This document shows positions 1-8,868 of a DNA stretch of 64,000 nt, piece after piece. Source of the stretch: Actinospineispora spinosispora DSM 44797 (GTDB taxonomy: Bacteria; Actinomycetota; Actinomycetes; Mycobacteriales; Pseudonocardiaceae); contig NZ_KE386839.1 in NCBI RefSeq assembly GCF_000429025.1, positions 25,718-89,717 of the forward strand. Direction: 5' to 3'. The notes under the pieces were generated by a model. That model made no database searches and was not told the origin of the DNA. It was given only the letters and a program-made list of their open reading frames with translations. The first letter of the stretch is position 1. Each line of letters opens with the position of its first letter. A program made the translations under genes and the position numbers.

Positions 1-778
1 ACAGCTGGTCGTACTTGCCGAACGGGTAACGCACCCCGAAGTTCGCGTGGTAGAAGTCGAAACCCTGCTTGGTCTCGGTGAACAGCCGGTCGGCGTCCAT
101 GTGCCCGGCCAGCGACGAACGGCAGTAGATGCCCAGCGGGATCCCGTCGTGCTCGTCGTGCCAGTCCGCGTAGGGCCCGGCGATGAGCGCAACCAGATAG
201 GTGCTCATGATCTCGCTCGTGGCGTACCGGTGCACGACGGCGCCGGAGCCGGCCGGTGTGCTCTCCTCGACGCTCGCGTTGGTGATCACCTTCCAGTCCG
301 GCGCGGCGGTCACCGTCAGCTGGTAGCGCGCCTTCAGATCGGGCTGGTCGAAGCAGGTGAACATGCGCTTCGCATCGGCGGTCTCGAACTGCGAGTACAG
401 GTACACGGCGTCGTCCACCGGGTCGACGAATCGGTGCAGGCCCTCACCGGTGTTCATGTAGCGACAGTCGGCCTTGACCGTCAGCTCGTTGTGCTCGGCG
501 AGGTTCGGCAGCGCGATGCCGTCGTCCTCGCGGTAGCCGGAGATGTCCAGCTCGGTGCCGTTGAGTACAGCTGAATGCACTCCCGAGGCGACCAGGTCGA
601 TCCAGGTCGACTCGCCGGGTTGCGCACAGTCGAAACGCACCGTCGTTGTGCTGGCGAACGTCGTGGTGCCGGGCTTGCCTGCGCCGTCGGTCAGGTCGAG
701 CTCGACGGTGTAGTCGGCGACGGTCACCAGCGCGGCGCGCTGCTCGGCCGCGGTGCGGGTCAGGTTCGGGGCGGCCAC
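1..778 (-). CDS. pepN: Aminopeptidase N (M1 family), N-terminal part, cut by window edge
   Basis: This is the N-terminal 259 residues of a zinc aminopeptidase that trims N-terminal amino acids from peptides in the cytoplasm. Translation begins VAAPNLTRTAAEQRAALV and runs through the beta-sandwich N-terminal domain of M1 peptidases. The last visible residues (YPFGKYDQL) lie just before the place where the family has its GAMEN exopeptidase motif and the HExxH zinc site, so both fall outside the window. The GTG start at 778 follows a good ribosome site (AGGAGA about 5 nt upstream). The assignment is from the N-terminal domain only; the actinobacterial PepN subfamily is the natural match. Confidence 0.9.
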   Translation of the reverse strand, partial: MAAPNLTRTAAEQRAALVTVADYTVELDLTDGAGKPGTTTFASTTTVRFDCAQPGESTWIDLVASGVHSAVLNGTELDISGYREDDGIALPNLAEHNELTVKADCRYMNTGEGLHRFVDPVDDAVYLYSQFETADAKRMFTCFDQPDLKARYQLTVTAAPDWKVITNASVEESTPAGSGAVVHRYATSEIMSTYLVALIAGPYADWHDEHDGIPLGIYCRSSLAGHMDADRLFTETKQGFDFYHANFGVRYPFGKYDQL

Positions 779-982
779 AGGTCTCCTGTCGGGTTGAGCT
801 GAATGGACATGGCGCGGCATCGTGCCACGTCGGCGTGTCGTGCACGCGATCAAACCACGAAGGCCGTGACATGGCAGACGAGTTCTCACCCGTGGGCGAG
901 TTGGGTGGACTCGGAACATTCGGGTGCCGAGGCGTGTTGGCCTGGTTGAGGCCTCATCCGTCCGAGAAGGAGAACTAACGCG

Positions 983-1600
983 ATGACCAGCACCGCATCG
1001 ACCACCGCAAAGGTCGACTTCTGGTTCGACCCGCTGTGCCCGTGGGCCTGGTTGACCTCACGGTGGATCCTGGAGGTCGAGAAGGTCCGCGACATCGACC
1101 TGAACTTCCACGTCATGAGCCTGTCCGTGCTCAACTCGGGCCGCGACATCCCGCAGCAGTACAAGGACCTCCTGGACAAGGGCTGGGGACCGGTACGAGT
1201 GTGCATCGCGGCCGCCAAGGAACACGGGGACGAGGTGCTCGCGCCGCTGTACACCGCGCTCGGCACCCGCATCCACAACGGCGGCAACAAGGACTTCGAC
1301 GTCGTCATCAAGGAGGCGCTGGCCGAGCTGAACCTGCCGGCCTCACTGGCCGACGCCGCGCACACCACCGACCACGACGAGGAGCTGAAGGCCAGCCACC
1401 ACGCGGGCATGGACCCGGTGGGCCTGGACGTGGGCACCCCGACCATCCACGTGGACGGTGTGGCGTTCTTCGGCCCGGTGATCTCCCGCGCCCCGTCGGG
1501 CGAGCAGGCGGGCGAGATCTTCGACGCCGCGCGCACCCTGGCGAACTACCCGCACTTCTTCGAGCTCAAGCGGACCCGCACCGAGGACCCCACCTTCTGA
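983..1600 (+). CDS. Thioredoxin-fold mycothiol-dependent reductase (Rv2466c-like DsbA family)
   Basis: A 205-residue DsbA-like protein. The N-terminal segment VDFWFDPLCPWAW carries the active site C19-P20-W21-A22, followed by a helical insertion and a cis-Pro region (GTPTIHVDG) typical of the fold. The closest known family is the mycothiol-dependent reductase/nitroreductase typified by M. tuberculosis Rv2466c, which as I recall has a CxxC at the same positions. Here the second cysteine is alanine, which would favour a monothiol, mycothiol-linked mechanism (inference). There is no signal peptide, so it is cytoplasmic. An AAGGAG ribosome site lies about 11 nt before the ATG. The gene stands alone between pepN (divergent) and a kinase gene. 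Confidence 0.85.
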   Translation: MTSTASTTAKVDFWFDPLCPWAWLTSRWILEVEKVRDIDLNFHVMSLSVLNSGRDIPQQYKDLLDKGWGPVRVCIAAAKEHGDEVLAPLYTALGTRIHNGGNKDFDVVIKEALAELNLPASLADAAHTTDHDEELKASHHAGMDPVGLDVGTPTIHVDGVAFFGPVISRAPSGEQAGEIFDAARTLANYPHFFELKRTRTEDPTF

Positions 1601-1635
1601 GCCACCCGTCGCCTATGGCGTGAAGCAGACGACTG

Positions 1636-1697
1636 TGCACACCTACGTGTTGCCTCGCACATGTCCGGACATGTGCGAGACAACACCAAGGTGTGCA
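1636..1697. repeat. 62-bp near-perfect palindrome (family 3)
   Basis: Two 31-nt arms abut with no spacer around the centre ATGTCC/GGACAT, with about 28 of 31 positions paired. It lies 35 bp after the reductase stop codon and before the kinase promoter. It has no U-tract, so it is not a classic terminator, but the RNA would fold into a very stable hairpin. It is related in sequence to the palindrome at 37892-37959: both carry a TCGCAnATGT core. Confidence 0.85.
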
Positions 1698-1779
1698 TAG
1701 TCGCGATCGTGGGGAGGGCGCTCCCAACGGTTGACGGGTGCGACCTCAGGCGGCTATGAGGTGATCATCGGCTAGGTAA

Positions 1780-1785
1780 TAGGCT
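1780..1785 (+). promoter_or_regulatory. Candidate -10 element TAGGCT for the kinase gene
   Basis: A TAnnnT hexamer ends 7 nt before the GTG start at 1793, the spacing expected for a leaderless transcript. No convincing -35 box is seen. The same arrangement occurs before valS, ndk and the 40886 ABC gene. Confidence 0.4.
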
Positions 1786-1792
1786 ATGAAGC

Positions 1793-3331
1793 GTGACACT
1801 GACCGGTGACGCGAGCCCGCTTGTGCTCGCACAGCGCTACCGCGTGGGCGAGCGCATTGGCGCCGGTTCCATGGGTGCGGTTTGGCAGGCTACCGACGAG
1901 CTGCTGGGGCGGACCGTCGCGGTGAAGCAGCTGCTCCTGCAGCCAGGGGTGCCGGGTTTCGACGACCGCGGCTACCAGGAGGCCAAGCAGCGCATACTGC
2001 GCGAAGGGCGCCTGGCCGCGAGGCTGCAGCACGCGCACACGATCGCGGTGTTCGACGTGGTGCTGCACGAGGACTCTCCATGGCTGGTCATGGAGTACAT
2101 GCCGTCCCGTACCTTCGGTGCGCTGCTGGACGAGGAAGGCCCGATCGACCCGCGCCGCGCGGCGAGCATCGGCAGCCAGATCGCCGACGGGCTCGCCGCC
2201 GCACACGGCGCGGGCATCGTGCACCGGGACATCAAGCCGGGCAACGTGCTGATCGGCCCCGACGGCAACGTCAAGATCACCGACTTCGGCGTGTCCAGGG
2301 CAGCCGACGACGTGCAGATCACCCGCACCGGGATGATCGCCGGCACTCCCGCCTTCCTCGCGCCGGAGATCGCCAGGGGCCGTACCCCCACGTCCGCCTC
2401 CGACGTGTTCGCACTGGGCTCCACGCTGTACGCGGCGGTCGAGGGCACCCCGCCCTTCGGCCTGGACGAAAACGCCTACGCCCTGCTGTACACAGTGGGG
2501 GAGGGCAAGGTGAAGCCGCCGGACAAGGCCGGTGAGCTCACCGAGCCACTGATGCGGATGCTGAGCAAGGACCCGGCGGACCGGCCGTCCGCCGCGACCG
2601 TGCGCGACGAGCTGGCCGCCCTCGCGGCGGGCAGGACGATCGGTACCCCGGGCACCATGCCGTCGGGACTTCCGCTCCCGCTCGTGAGCAGGCCGGCGGC
2701 CCAGACCGAACCTTCCTCGACGCCGGCCCACTCCGCGACGAAGGTCGACACCTCACCGCTGCCCATCCAGCGTCCGAGGGCTGCGCAGCAGGTCTCCGCC
2801 GCTCCGCCGGCCATGCCGTCCGGCGCGGCTGCTGCCCGGCCGGGTCGTCGGCAGCGTCCCTCCACCGTGGGCATCGTCCTGCTGATCGTGGTCCTCGTCA
2901 TCGCCGGTGGTATCGCTCTGCTGGCGTACGGGATCGGATCGAGCGGGGGCTCGTCGGACGAGGCGTCGTCACGGCCGGGCGTCTCGGTGGCGCCGACCAC
3001 GCCGGGTGCCGAGGCGGTCACCACCACCGATCCCGCGACGTTCATCAAGGCCTACTACCAGCTCGCGCCGGCCAACCCGACCGAAGCGTGGAAGCTGCTC
3101 AGCCCCCAGGCGCAGGCCCAGTCGAAGAGCTTCGCCGACTACCAGAGCTTCTACACCAGTCTCAAGACCGTGACGGTGGTGGAACCGCCGACGGTGACCG
3201 GCACCAACGTTCGTGCCAGGCTCCGGTTCGACAAGAAGGATCTTTCCTGGAGCCGGGAGCTGTACGACTTCGTGCTGGCACGCAATCCGGACGGGACGTT
3301 CACGATGACGTCCTTCCAGCGGATCGCCTAG
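1793..3331 (+). CDS. Membrane-anchored Ser/Thr protein kinase (PknB-like)
   Basis: A 512-residue Hanks-type kinase. The cytoplasmic kinase domain (about residues 15-275) shows the glycine loop GAGSMG (23-28), catalytic K45, HRD at 144-146 followed by IKPGN, DFG at 164-166 and APE at 190-192. A proline/alanine-rich linker leads to one transmembrane helix (about 358-381) and an extracellular domain of about 110 residues with no PASTA repeats. The extracellular part resembles the small globular sensor domains of other actinobacterial kinases; its ligand is unknown. The GTG start is chosen because the upstream -10 element gives a leaderless mRNA. Its stop codon TAG lies inside the long palindrome at 3325-3495. 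Confidence 0.9.
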   Translation: MTLTGDASPLVLAQRYRVGERIGAGSMGAVWQATDELLGRTVAVKQLLLQPGVPGFDDRGYQEAKQRILREGRLAARLQHAHTIAVFDVVLHEDSPWLVMEYMPSRTFGALLDEEGPIDPRRAASIGSQIADGLAAAHGAGIVHRDIKPGNVLIGPDGNVKITDFGVSRAADDVQITRTGMIAGTPAFLAPEIARGRTPTSASDVFALGSTLYAAVEGTPPFGLDENAYALLYTVGEGKVKPPDKAGELTEPLMRMLSKDPADRPSAATVRDELAALAAGRTIGTPGTMPSGLPLPLVSRPAAQTEPSSTPAHSATKVDTSPLPIQRPRAAQQVSAAPPAMPSGAAAARPGRRQRPSTVGIVLLIVVLVIAGGIALLAYGIGSSGGSSDEASSRPGVSVAPTTPGAEAVTTTDPATFIKAYYQLAPANPTEAWKLLSPQAQAQSKSFADYQSFYTSLKTVTVVEPPTVTGTNVRARLRFDKKDLSWSRELYDFVLARNPDGTFTMTSFQRIA

Positions 3332-3495
3332 TGTCCTGAGTCGCAAGTTCGTGTGCTGAGTCCGGTGATCCAGATGTCGTCTGGCAAGGCGCCGGAGGCA
3401 GCTCGTACCGGGGTACTTGCAACGACGGCGCCGCCGCCAGGCGGCATCTGGGCGCCGGAATCAGCGCGCGGACTTCCGACTCGGGACACTAGGCG
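3325..3495. mobile_element. 171-bp long imperfect palindrome (MITE-like) spanning two stop codons
   Basis: The whole gap between the convergent kinase and S9 peptidase genes is one inverted repeat. The outer 12 nt read CGCCTAGTGTCC and, at the far end, GGACACTAGGCG, a perfect match. The arms of about 85 nt stay roughly 75 percent complementary to a centre near 3410 (GTACCGGGGTAC). The outer CTAG sequences contain the TAG stop codons of both genes. The size, inverted ends and lack of coding capacity resemble a miniature inverted-repeat transposable element; the palindromic CTAG at both ends could be a target duplication. It could also serve as a bidirectional terminator. Confidence 0.7.
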
Positions 3496-5351
3496 CCCTC
3501 GGCCAGCAGGTGGTCGGTGAGGAAATCGACCACCGTGCGGACGAAGAGCGCGCGGTTCGCCAGACCGTGAATCTCGTGGCCCTCGTCGGGAAACAGCAGC
3601 GAGCCGGCCGGGGTGCCGAGCTTGCGCAGAGCGGCCAGCACCTGCTCGGCCTCGGTCAGCGGCACGTTCGTGTCGTGGCGGCCGTGGACGACCAGCAACG
3701 GCGCGGTCAGCTGGTCGATCCGGCGCAGTGGCGACAGTTCGCGCAGCAGCTGGCGGTCTGCGTGCGGATCGCCGTACTTGCTGGTCGCCGCGTCGGCGAT
3801 CCAGGGCTCGGTGTCACGGAAGAACGTCTCCAGGTCGGCCATGCCGCACACGTCGACGCCCGCCCGGAACAGCCGCGGGTAGCGCACCAGCGCGGCCAGG
3901 GTCAGGTAGCCGCCGTAGGAGCGTCCACTCACCGCGATCCGGTCGGGCGCGGCCAGGCCGGATGCGCCCAGGAAACGTGCCGCCGCCGCGACGTCGGCGA
4001 TCGCGGCGAACCGACGTTCGCCGTTGTCCGCGTTGACGAACGATTTCCCGTAGCCGGACGAACCCCGGACGTTGGGTGCGAAGACGCCGATCCCGGCCGC
4101 CGCCAACGACTGGCACAACGGCGCGAAGGTGGGCCGTTCCTGCGCCTCGGGCCCGCCGTGCAACCAGATGACCGCCGCGCCGGTCGCGTTCGGCGGCGAG
4201 TACCACCAGCCGGACAACTCGAGGCCGTCGTCGGCGGTGAACCTGTGCGGTGCCGGCTCGACCAGGTCCGGACGGGGCTCGGCCGGGAACAGGGGCCTCG
4301 GGGTCGTCGTTCGGCCGCGCAGCGGGAAGCGCATCAGGTGCGAAGGCTGGGCCGGACCTTCGGCACGCACCAGCAGCCAGCTGAGGTCACCGGCGAACGA
4401 CACATTGTTGATCACCGGGCAGGGCGGTCGGAGCGTCCGTCGCGTGCCGGAGACGGTGTCGAACAGCTCCAGCTCGCTGCGGCCCTCGACGTTCCACACC
4501 ACCGCGAGGGCGCCTCCGCACACCGCGAAGACGTCCAGGTCGGCGTCGGGACGGGACGCCAGCACGGCATGCCGGGCGTAGGCGTCACGACGCAGCCCGG
4601 CCCGGCCGAACGGCAACGTCAGCAGCGCCGGCCGGTCCCTCCCGCAGTCGGTGTGCACGTACAGCCGTGACCCGTCCACGCTGAACCGGGCGTCGGCGAC
4701 GGTGGCGTCGGCTCCCGGGAGCACCGGAGTCGCGCGGCCGGTACCGACGTGCACGAGCATCAGCTCGCGCACACCCCGCCTGCCGACCCTGACGACCGCG
4801 AACCGGCCGTCCGGGCTGAACGAGCACACCACCGCGGCGGGCCCGCCGATCAGCCGGGTGCGCCGGCCACTCGTCGGATCGACGAGGAACGCCGTCGGTC
4901 CGGCGCCGCTCCGGTCCGCTTCGCTGATCCCCAGCCCGCTCGCGTCCATGAGCCACGAGCCGAGCACGCCGCAGCGATCGGGACCGCCCGCCAGCTCGCG
5001 CGGGTCGCTCCCGTCGGGGCGCAGGACGAGCACCCGGGTGTCCTCGCCCCCGTACGGCGCGACCAGACACGCCAGCCAGGCTCCGTCCGGCGACCAGCTG
5101 ACCTGCCGGACATGGCCTGTCCCGGTGTCCAGCCGGACCGCGCCCACCTCGACGTCCTCGGTCGAGTCCGACATCGGGGCGATCCAGAGCGCGGGAAGCC
5201 CGTCGCGGTCCGAGATGTAGGCGAGCAGCCCACCGTCGGGAGACAGGCCGGCGCCGTGGCAGCCGGCGGCGGTCAGCCACCCGGGTCCGGCGCCGAGCCG
5301 CTCGGTGACAGTGCCCTCGATCGTCTTCTCCCGCTTCGCCGTCTCCCGCAG
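3489..5351 (-). CDS. Prolyl-oligopeptidase-family (S9) serine peptidase
   Basis: An N-terminal beta-propeller with repeated SPDG/SDR-type blades is followed by a C-terminal alpha/beta-hydrolase domain. Counting from 5351, the catalytic residues are S478 in GRSYGG, D560 in HGRHDTNVP and H592 in DEGHEIHG. It probably cleaves short peptides in the cytoplasm; no signal peptide is seen. The start is uncertain. The only in-frame ATG near the 5' end (5174) would cut off an obvious propeller blade (GLSPDG, YISDRDGLP), and no ATG, GTG or TTG exists between that blade and an in-frame stop. A CTG at 5351 (LRETAKREKTIEG) is therefore proposed. It shares the 3325-3495 palindrome with the convergent kinase gene. 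Confidence 0.8.
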   Translation of the reverse strand: MRETAKREKTIEGTVTERLGAGPGWLTAAGCHGAGLSPDGGLLAYISDRDGLPALWIAPMSDSTEDVEVGAVRLDTGTGHVRQVSWSPDGAWLACLVAPYGGEDTRVLVLRPDGSDPRELAGGPDRCGVLGSWLMDASGLGISEADRSGAGPTAFLVDPTSGRRTRLIGGPAAVVCSFSPDGRFAVVRVGRRGVRELMLVHVGTGRATPVLPGADATVADARFSVDGSRLYVHTDCGRDRPALLTLPFGRAGLRRDAYARHAVLASRPDADLDVFAVCGGALAVVWNVEGRSELELFDTVSGTRRTLRPPCPVINNVSFAGDLSWLLVRAEGPAQPSHLMRFPLRGRTTTPRPLFPAEPRPDLVEPAPHRFTADDGLELSGWWYSPPNATGAAVIWLHGGPEAQERPTFAPLCQSLAAAGIGVFAPNVRGSSGYGKSFVNADNGERRFAAIADVAAAARFLGASGLAAPDRIAVSGRSYGGYLTLAALVRYPRLFRAGVDVCGMADLETFFRDTEPWIADAATSKYGDPHADRQLLRELSPLRRIDQLTAPLLVVHGRHDTNVPLTEAEQVLAALRKLGTPAGSLLFPDEGHEIHGLANRALFVRTVVDFLTDHLLAEGA

Positions 5352-5392
5352 TCCTACCTGTCACAACGCGGTGGACCCTCATCTGGTGTGGG

Positions 5393-7954
5393 TCAGCGCA
5401 GGATCCAGGTGTCCTTGGCGCCGCCACCCCTGGACGAGTTGACGATCATGCTGCCGGACGGCGCGACCCTGGTCAGCGCCGCGGGAGCCACTTCGGGGCT
5501 CTTACCGTTGAACACGAAGACACGCAGGTCGACCGCGCGCGGCTCGATCCGGTCGCCCGCGTACGTCGGATGGGTGGACAGGCGCACCAGCTCCTGCGCG
5601 ACCCACCGGTCCGGCTCGGCCCTGATGCGCTCCGACACCTCCGCCAACGTCCGAGGATCGGCGTGCGGACCGATGACGATGCCCGCGCCGCCGTAACCGT
5701 CCACCGGCTTCAGCACCAGCTCGTCGACCCTGGCCAGGACCTCGGCGCGCTGTTCCGGGTCCGCGCAGTGATAGGTCGGGACGCTCGCCAGCAGCGGACG
5801 CTCGCCCAGGTAGTAGGTGATCATCGCGGGCAGGTAGGCGTACACGGCCTTGTCGTCGCCGATCCCGTTACCGAGCGCGTTGACCACGCTGACCGTGCCG
5901 CCCGCGATCGCGGCCTTGATGTCCTCGCCGAGAGGCTGTCCGTCCGCGCCCTTCGCGGCGAGGAGGTTCTTCTCGTCCATCCGCCGATACAGCACATCAA
6001 GGCGCTGCGCCGGACGATCCCGTTCACAACGCCAGACGACACCGTCACGGACGACGATCTGCTGAGGTGTCACCAGCGCCGCCGCCATGCTCTCGGCGAG
6101 CAGCTGGTGCTCGTAGTAGGCGGAGTCGATCGGCCCCGCGGACAGCAGCGCAACGGTTCCGTCCGGCCCAGCGCACGGGGGCATGGCGTCGAGCAGCATC
6201 TTGTGCAGCAGCTCGGGTACGCCCTCGACCGGGACGACACCGGCCGGCGGTTCCAGCTCGGGAAGCACACTGCGAACCAGGCGCCTGCTGGTGATGGCGT
6301 ACCCGATCCCGGACGGAACCCGCAGGTTGTCCTCGAGCACCAGCCACTTCTCGGCGTGGTCGCGCACCAGGTCGATACCGCTCACCGCGGCCCTGGCCAG
6401 CCCCGGCCGGGCGAGCTTGCCGTGCTCGCTCCAGCCGTGCTCGGGAGTCGCCAGTGACGCGGGAAGCACTCCGTCGGCGATCGCCGCCTGCTCGCCGTAG
6501 ATGTCCGCGAGGAAGGCCTCCAACGCACGCACCCGCTGGGTGAGGCCCGCCTGCAGTGTCGTCCAGTCGTGGGCGGTGACGATGCGCGGGATGAGATCGA
6601 GCGGGAACAGCCGGTCCTCGCCGTGGTCGCTGACCCGGAACGTCACCTTCCGTGCACGCTGCTCGGTGTCCCGTTCGACCTCGCGCAGGCCGATGCCGTC
6701 CAGACCGATCCGGTCCAGCGCCCGGAACAGCCAGCCGTAGTGCGGCAGCACCCGCCCGCCCAGCGCGACGACCTCGTCGAAACCGGTGGGCTCGTAGCCG
6801 CCGAGCACCGAGGGCAACCGGGGTGGCGCGGACGGCGGCGGCGTGCGTGGCTGCGGCTCGCCCAGTGTCTCGGCGAGCAGGGAGTCGACCACGTCCCGGT
6901 ACTCGCCCCGGCGCCCGAACGACCGGCGCTGACGTGCCGCGGCGCTGCCCCTGGCGAGTGCGGCACCGGCCAGCTCGTGCACCTGTGCCCAGTCACCCGC
7001 CTCCTCCAGCGGTTCGCGCAGCGTCATGAGCAGGGTGTCCACCATGGACGACACGGGGACCAGCGCGGGTCCGCCCTCGTGGTTCAGGTCGACGAGGTCG
7101 CTCTCCAGGCCGGAGCGGGCAGCGCGCCAGGTGGCCGCGCGCAGCAGCTCGTGCCGGATACCGGGCATCGGCGCGCCCGCCTCGTGCTCGTCGCGGGCCC
7201 TGCTGACCAGCGCCCGGAACAGCCCGGCCAGCACCACGACGGTGTCGACCGACGGACAGGCATCGCAGACCCGCAGCTCCACGGTCGGCACGTGCGCCGA
7301 CGGACGGACGTCGAAATAGACCATCCCGGGGTCGCTGATCGTGCCGGACGCGACCAGCGCCTTGATCAGCGCGTCGTACTCGGCGGCACTCGACATCGGG
7401 GCCGGCGGGCCCGCTGTGGGCCAGCGCTGCCAGACCAGCGTGCGCGAGCTGGCGTAGCCGCTGTCCGCGCCCTGCCAGTACGGCGAGCTGGCGGACAGTG
7501 CGAGGAACACCGGCAGCCACGGCGCGATGCGTTGCACGACGGAGATCGCCAGGTCGCGGTCCGGCATGTCGACGTGGAACTGGACACCGCAGATGTGCTG
7601 CTCGCGCACCAGCATCTGGTATTCGCGCTGCATGTGGGCGTACCGGTCGCCGTGGGACACGTCGTTGTCGGCCGGATTGGTCAGCGGGACCGAGCCGGCC
7701 GCCACGATGCCCAGCCCGAGCGGGTCGGCCGCCGACGCGAGCTCGGCGCGCAACCGCACGAGGTCGGTCCGCAGCTCGTCCAACGTGCGGCAGGGCGAGG
7801 TGTTGGTCTCCACGAGGGAGCGTTGCAGCTCGGCGGAGAACCCCTCTCCGTCGAGCCTGCCGAGCAGCGCATCGACCTCGGGCGCGGCCTGGCGCGTCGC
7901 CAGATCGACGACGTGGAACTCCTCTTCGACCCCGATGCGCGCGACCACACTCAT
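5393..7954 (-). CDS. Fusion of GCS2-type carboxylate-amine ligase and circularly permuted ATP-grasp
   Basis: An 853-residue two-domain protein. Residues about 1-365 match the glutamate-cysteine ligase 2 (YbdK-like) family (IGVEEEFHVVD start, then NPADNDVSHGDRY and CGVQFHVDMPD). Residues about 380-853 match the circularly permuted type-2 ATP-grasp family (VLEDNLRVPSGIGYA, DEKNLLAAKG, KPVDGYGGAGIVIG and the terminal NSSRGGGAKDTW). Both halves are ATP-dependent carboxylate-amine ligases, so the fusion could make two peptide bonds on one product; the substrate is unknown. In other genomes the ATP-grasp family sits with alpha-E and transglutaminase-like genes; none is here. The ATG at 7954 starts exactly at the GCS2 domain. 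The peptidase gene lies just downstream on the same strand. Confidence 0.85.
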   Translation of the reverse strand: MSVVARIGVEEEFHVVDLATRQAAPEVDALLGRLDGEGFSAELQRSLVETNTSPCRTLDELRTDLVRLRAELASAADPLGLGIVAAGSVPLTNPADNDVSHGDRYAHMQREYQMLVREQHICGVQFHVDMPDRDLAISVVQRIAPWLPVFLALSASSPYWQGADSGYASSRTLVWQRWPTAGPPAPMSSAAEYDALIKALVASGTISDPGMVYFDVRPSAHVPTVELRVCDACPSVDTVVVLAGLFRALVSRARDEHEAGAPMPGIRHELLRAATWRAARSGLESDLVDLNHEGGPALVPVSSMVDTLLMTLREPLEEAGDWAQVHELAGAALARGSAAARQRRSFGRRGEYRDVVDSLLAETLGEPQPRTPPPSAPPRLPSVLGGYEPTGFDEVVALGGRVLPHYGWLFRALDRIGLDGIGLREVERDTEQRARKVTFRVSDHGEDRLFPLDLIPRIVTAHDWTTLQAGLTQRVRALEAFLADIYGEQAAIADGVLPASLATPEHGWSEHGKLARPGLARAAVSGIDLVRDHAEKWLVLEDNLRVPSGIGYAITSRRLVRSVLPELEPPAGVVPVEGVPELLHKMLLDAMPPCAGPDGTVALLSAGPIDSAYYEHQLLAESMAAALVTPQQIVVRDGVVWRCERDRPAQRLDVLYRRMDEKNLLAAKGADGQPLGEDIKAAIAGGTVSVVNALGNGIGDDKAVYAYLPAMITYYLGERPLLASVPTYHCADPEQRAEVLARVDELVLKPVDGYGGAGIVIGPHADPRTLAEVSERIRAEPDRWVAQELVRLSTHPTYAGDRIEPRAVDLRVFVFNGKSPEVAPAALTRVAPSGSMIVNSSRGGGAKDTWILR

Positions 7955-8031
7955 GGGTGAAACCTAAGAGGGTGTTATCTCAGTGGGGTTACTGCCGTGT
8001 TACCCGCGTAGTCAAGTGCGGGCCACTGAAT

Positions 8032-8838
8032 TCATCGGACGCGCAGGGCCGTGCGGGTCGTGTCCTCGGGGTACGGGCTCGCCGCCACGGCGGCTTCGAC
8101 GTCGAGATCGCCGGTGGCCACCGACCGGTACAGCTCGGCGATCGCGGTCAGCTCCCGGTGCTGTTCCGACGCCTCGGCGCGGGACATCGGGTCACCATGG
8201 CCGGGCACCAGCGTCGTGACGTCCAGAGCGAGCAATGCCTCGACCGCGGCGGGCCACTCGAGGGGCAGCGCATCCCCGAAGTCCGGTGGCGCGCCGTGCT
8301 CGACCAGGTCGCCGGCGAACACGACCCGCGCATCCGGCACGTGGACCGCCAGGTCGTGATCGGTGTGACCGAGGCCGGGATGCAGCAGGGTCACCCGGCG
8401 GCCGCCCAGCTCGACGCCGAGCGGCGCGGTCACCTCGGTGTCCGGTGACACGATCTCGGCGGTGCCCAGTGCCTCCGCGACGGCCGGCTCGCCACGGGCC
8501 CGGTAGTACTCCGACCACTCCGCGCGTTGCGCCTCGGCCGTGGCGCGCAGCGTGTCACGGCATCCCTGGTACGCGTAGATCGGTGTCGTCGGGCTGACGA
8601 ACGCCGACGTACCGAAGCAGTGGTCGAAATGAGCGTGGGTGATCGCCACCGCGAGCGGCAGTGACGTCAGCTCCCGCACCGCGGCCGCCAGCTCGGCGCC
8701 CTGGACCGCGTCGCCCCGGGTGTCGATCACCAGCGCCCGGTCGGTGCCGCACACGAGCCCCACGGTCAGGTCGAGCTCCTGGTAGCGGCGCGCGAAGACG
8801 CCGTCGGCGAGTTCCAGCCACTGACCCGTCACGCTCAT
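8032..8838 (-). CDS. MBL-fold metallo-hydrolase
   Basis: A 268-residue metallo-beta-lactamase-fold hydrolase. The metal motif THAHFDH gives H68, H70, D72 and H73; further ligands are expected in HPGLGHTDHD, AGDLVEHG and VPGHGDP. It is presumably a cytoplasmic di-zinc or Fe/Zn hydrolase of unknown substrate. A longer reading frame runs to 8895 but overlaps the divergent rpiB start, so the ATG at 8838 (MSVTGQWLELADGV), where homology begins, is preferred. The gap to rpiB is only 30 bp, so both promoters must overlap. Confidence 0.8.
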   Translation of the reverse strand: MSVTGQWLELADGVFARRYQELDLTVGLVCGTDRALVIDTRGDAVQGAELAAAVRELTSLPLAVAITHAHFDHCFGTSAFVSPTTPIYAYQGCRDTLRATAEAQRAEWSEYYRARGEPAVAEALGTAEIVSPDTEVTAPLGVELGGRRVTLLHPGLGHTDHDLAVHVPDARVVFAGDLVEHGAPPDFGDALPLEWPAAVEALLALDVTTLVPGHGDPMSRAEASEQHRELTAIAELYRSVATGDLDVEAAVAASPYPEDTTRTALRVR

Positions 8839-8868
8839 GACGGTAGGCGACTGGTTGGATGTGCATCT

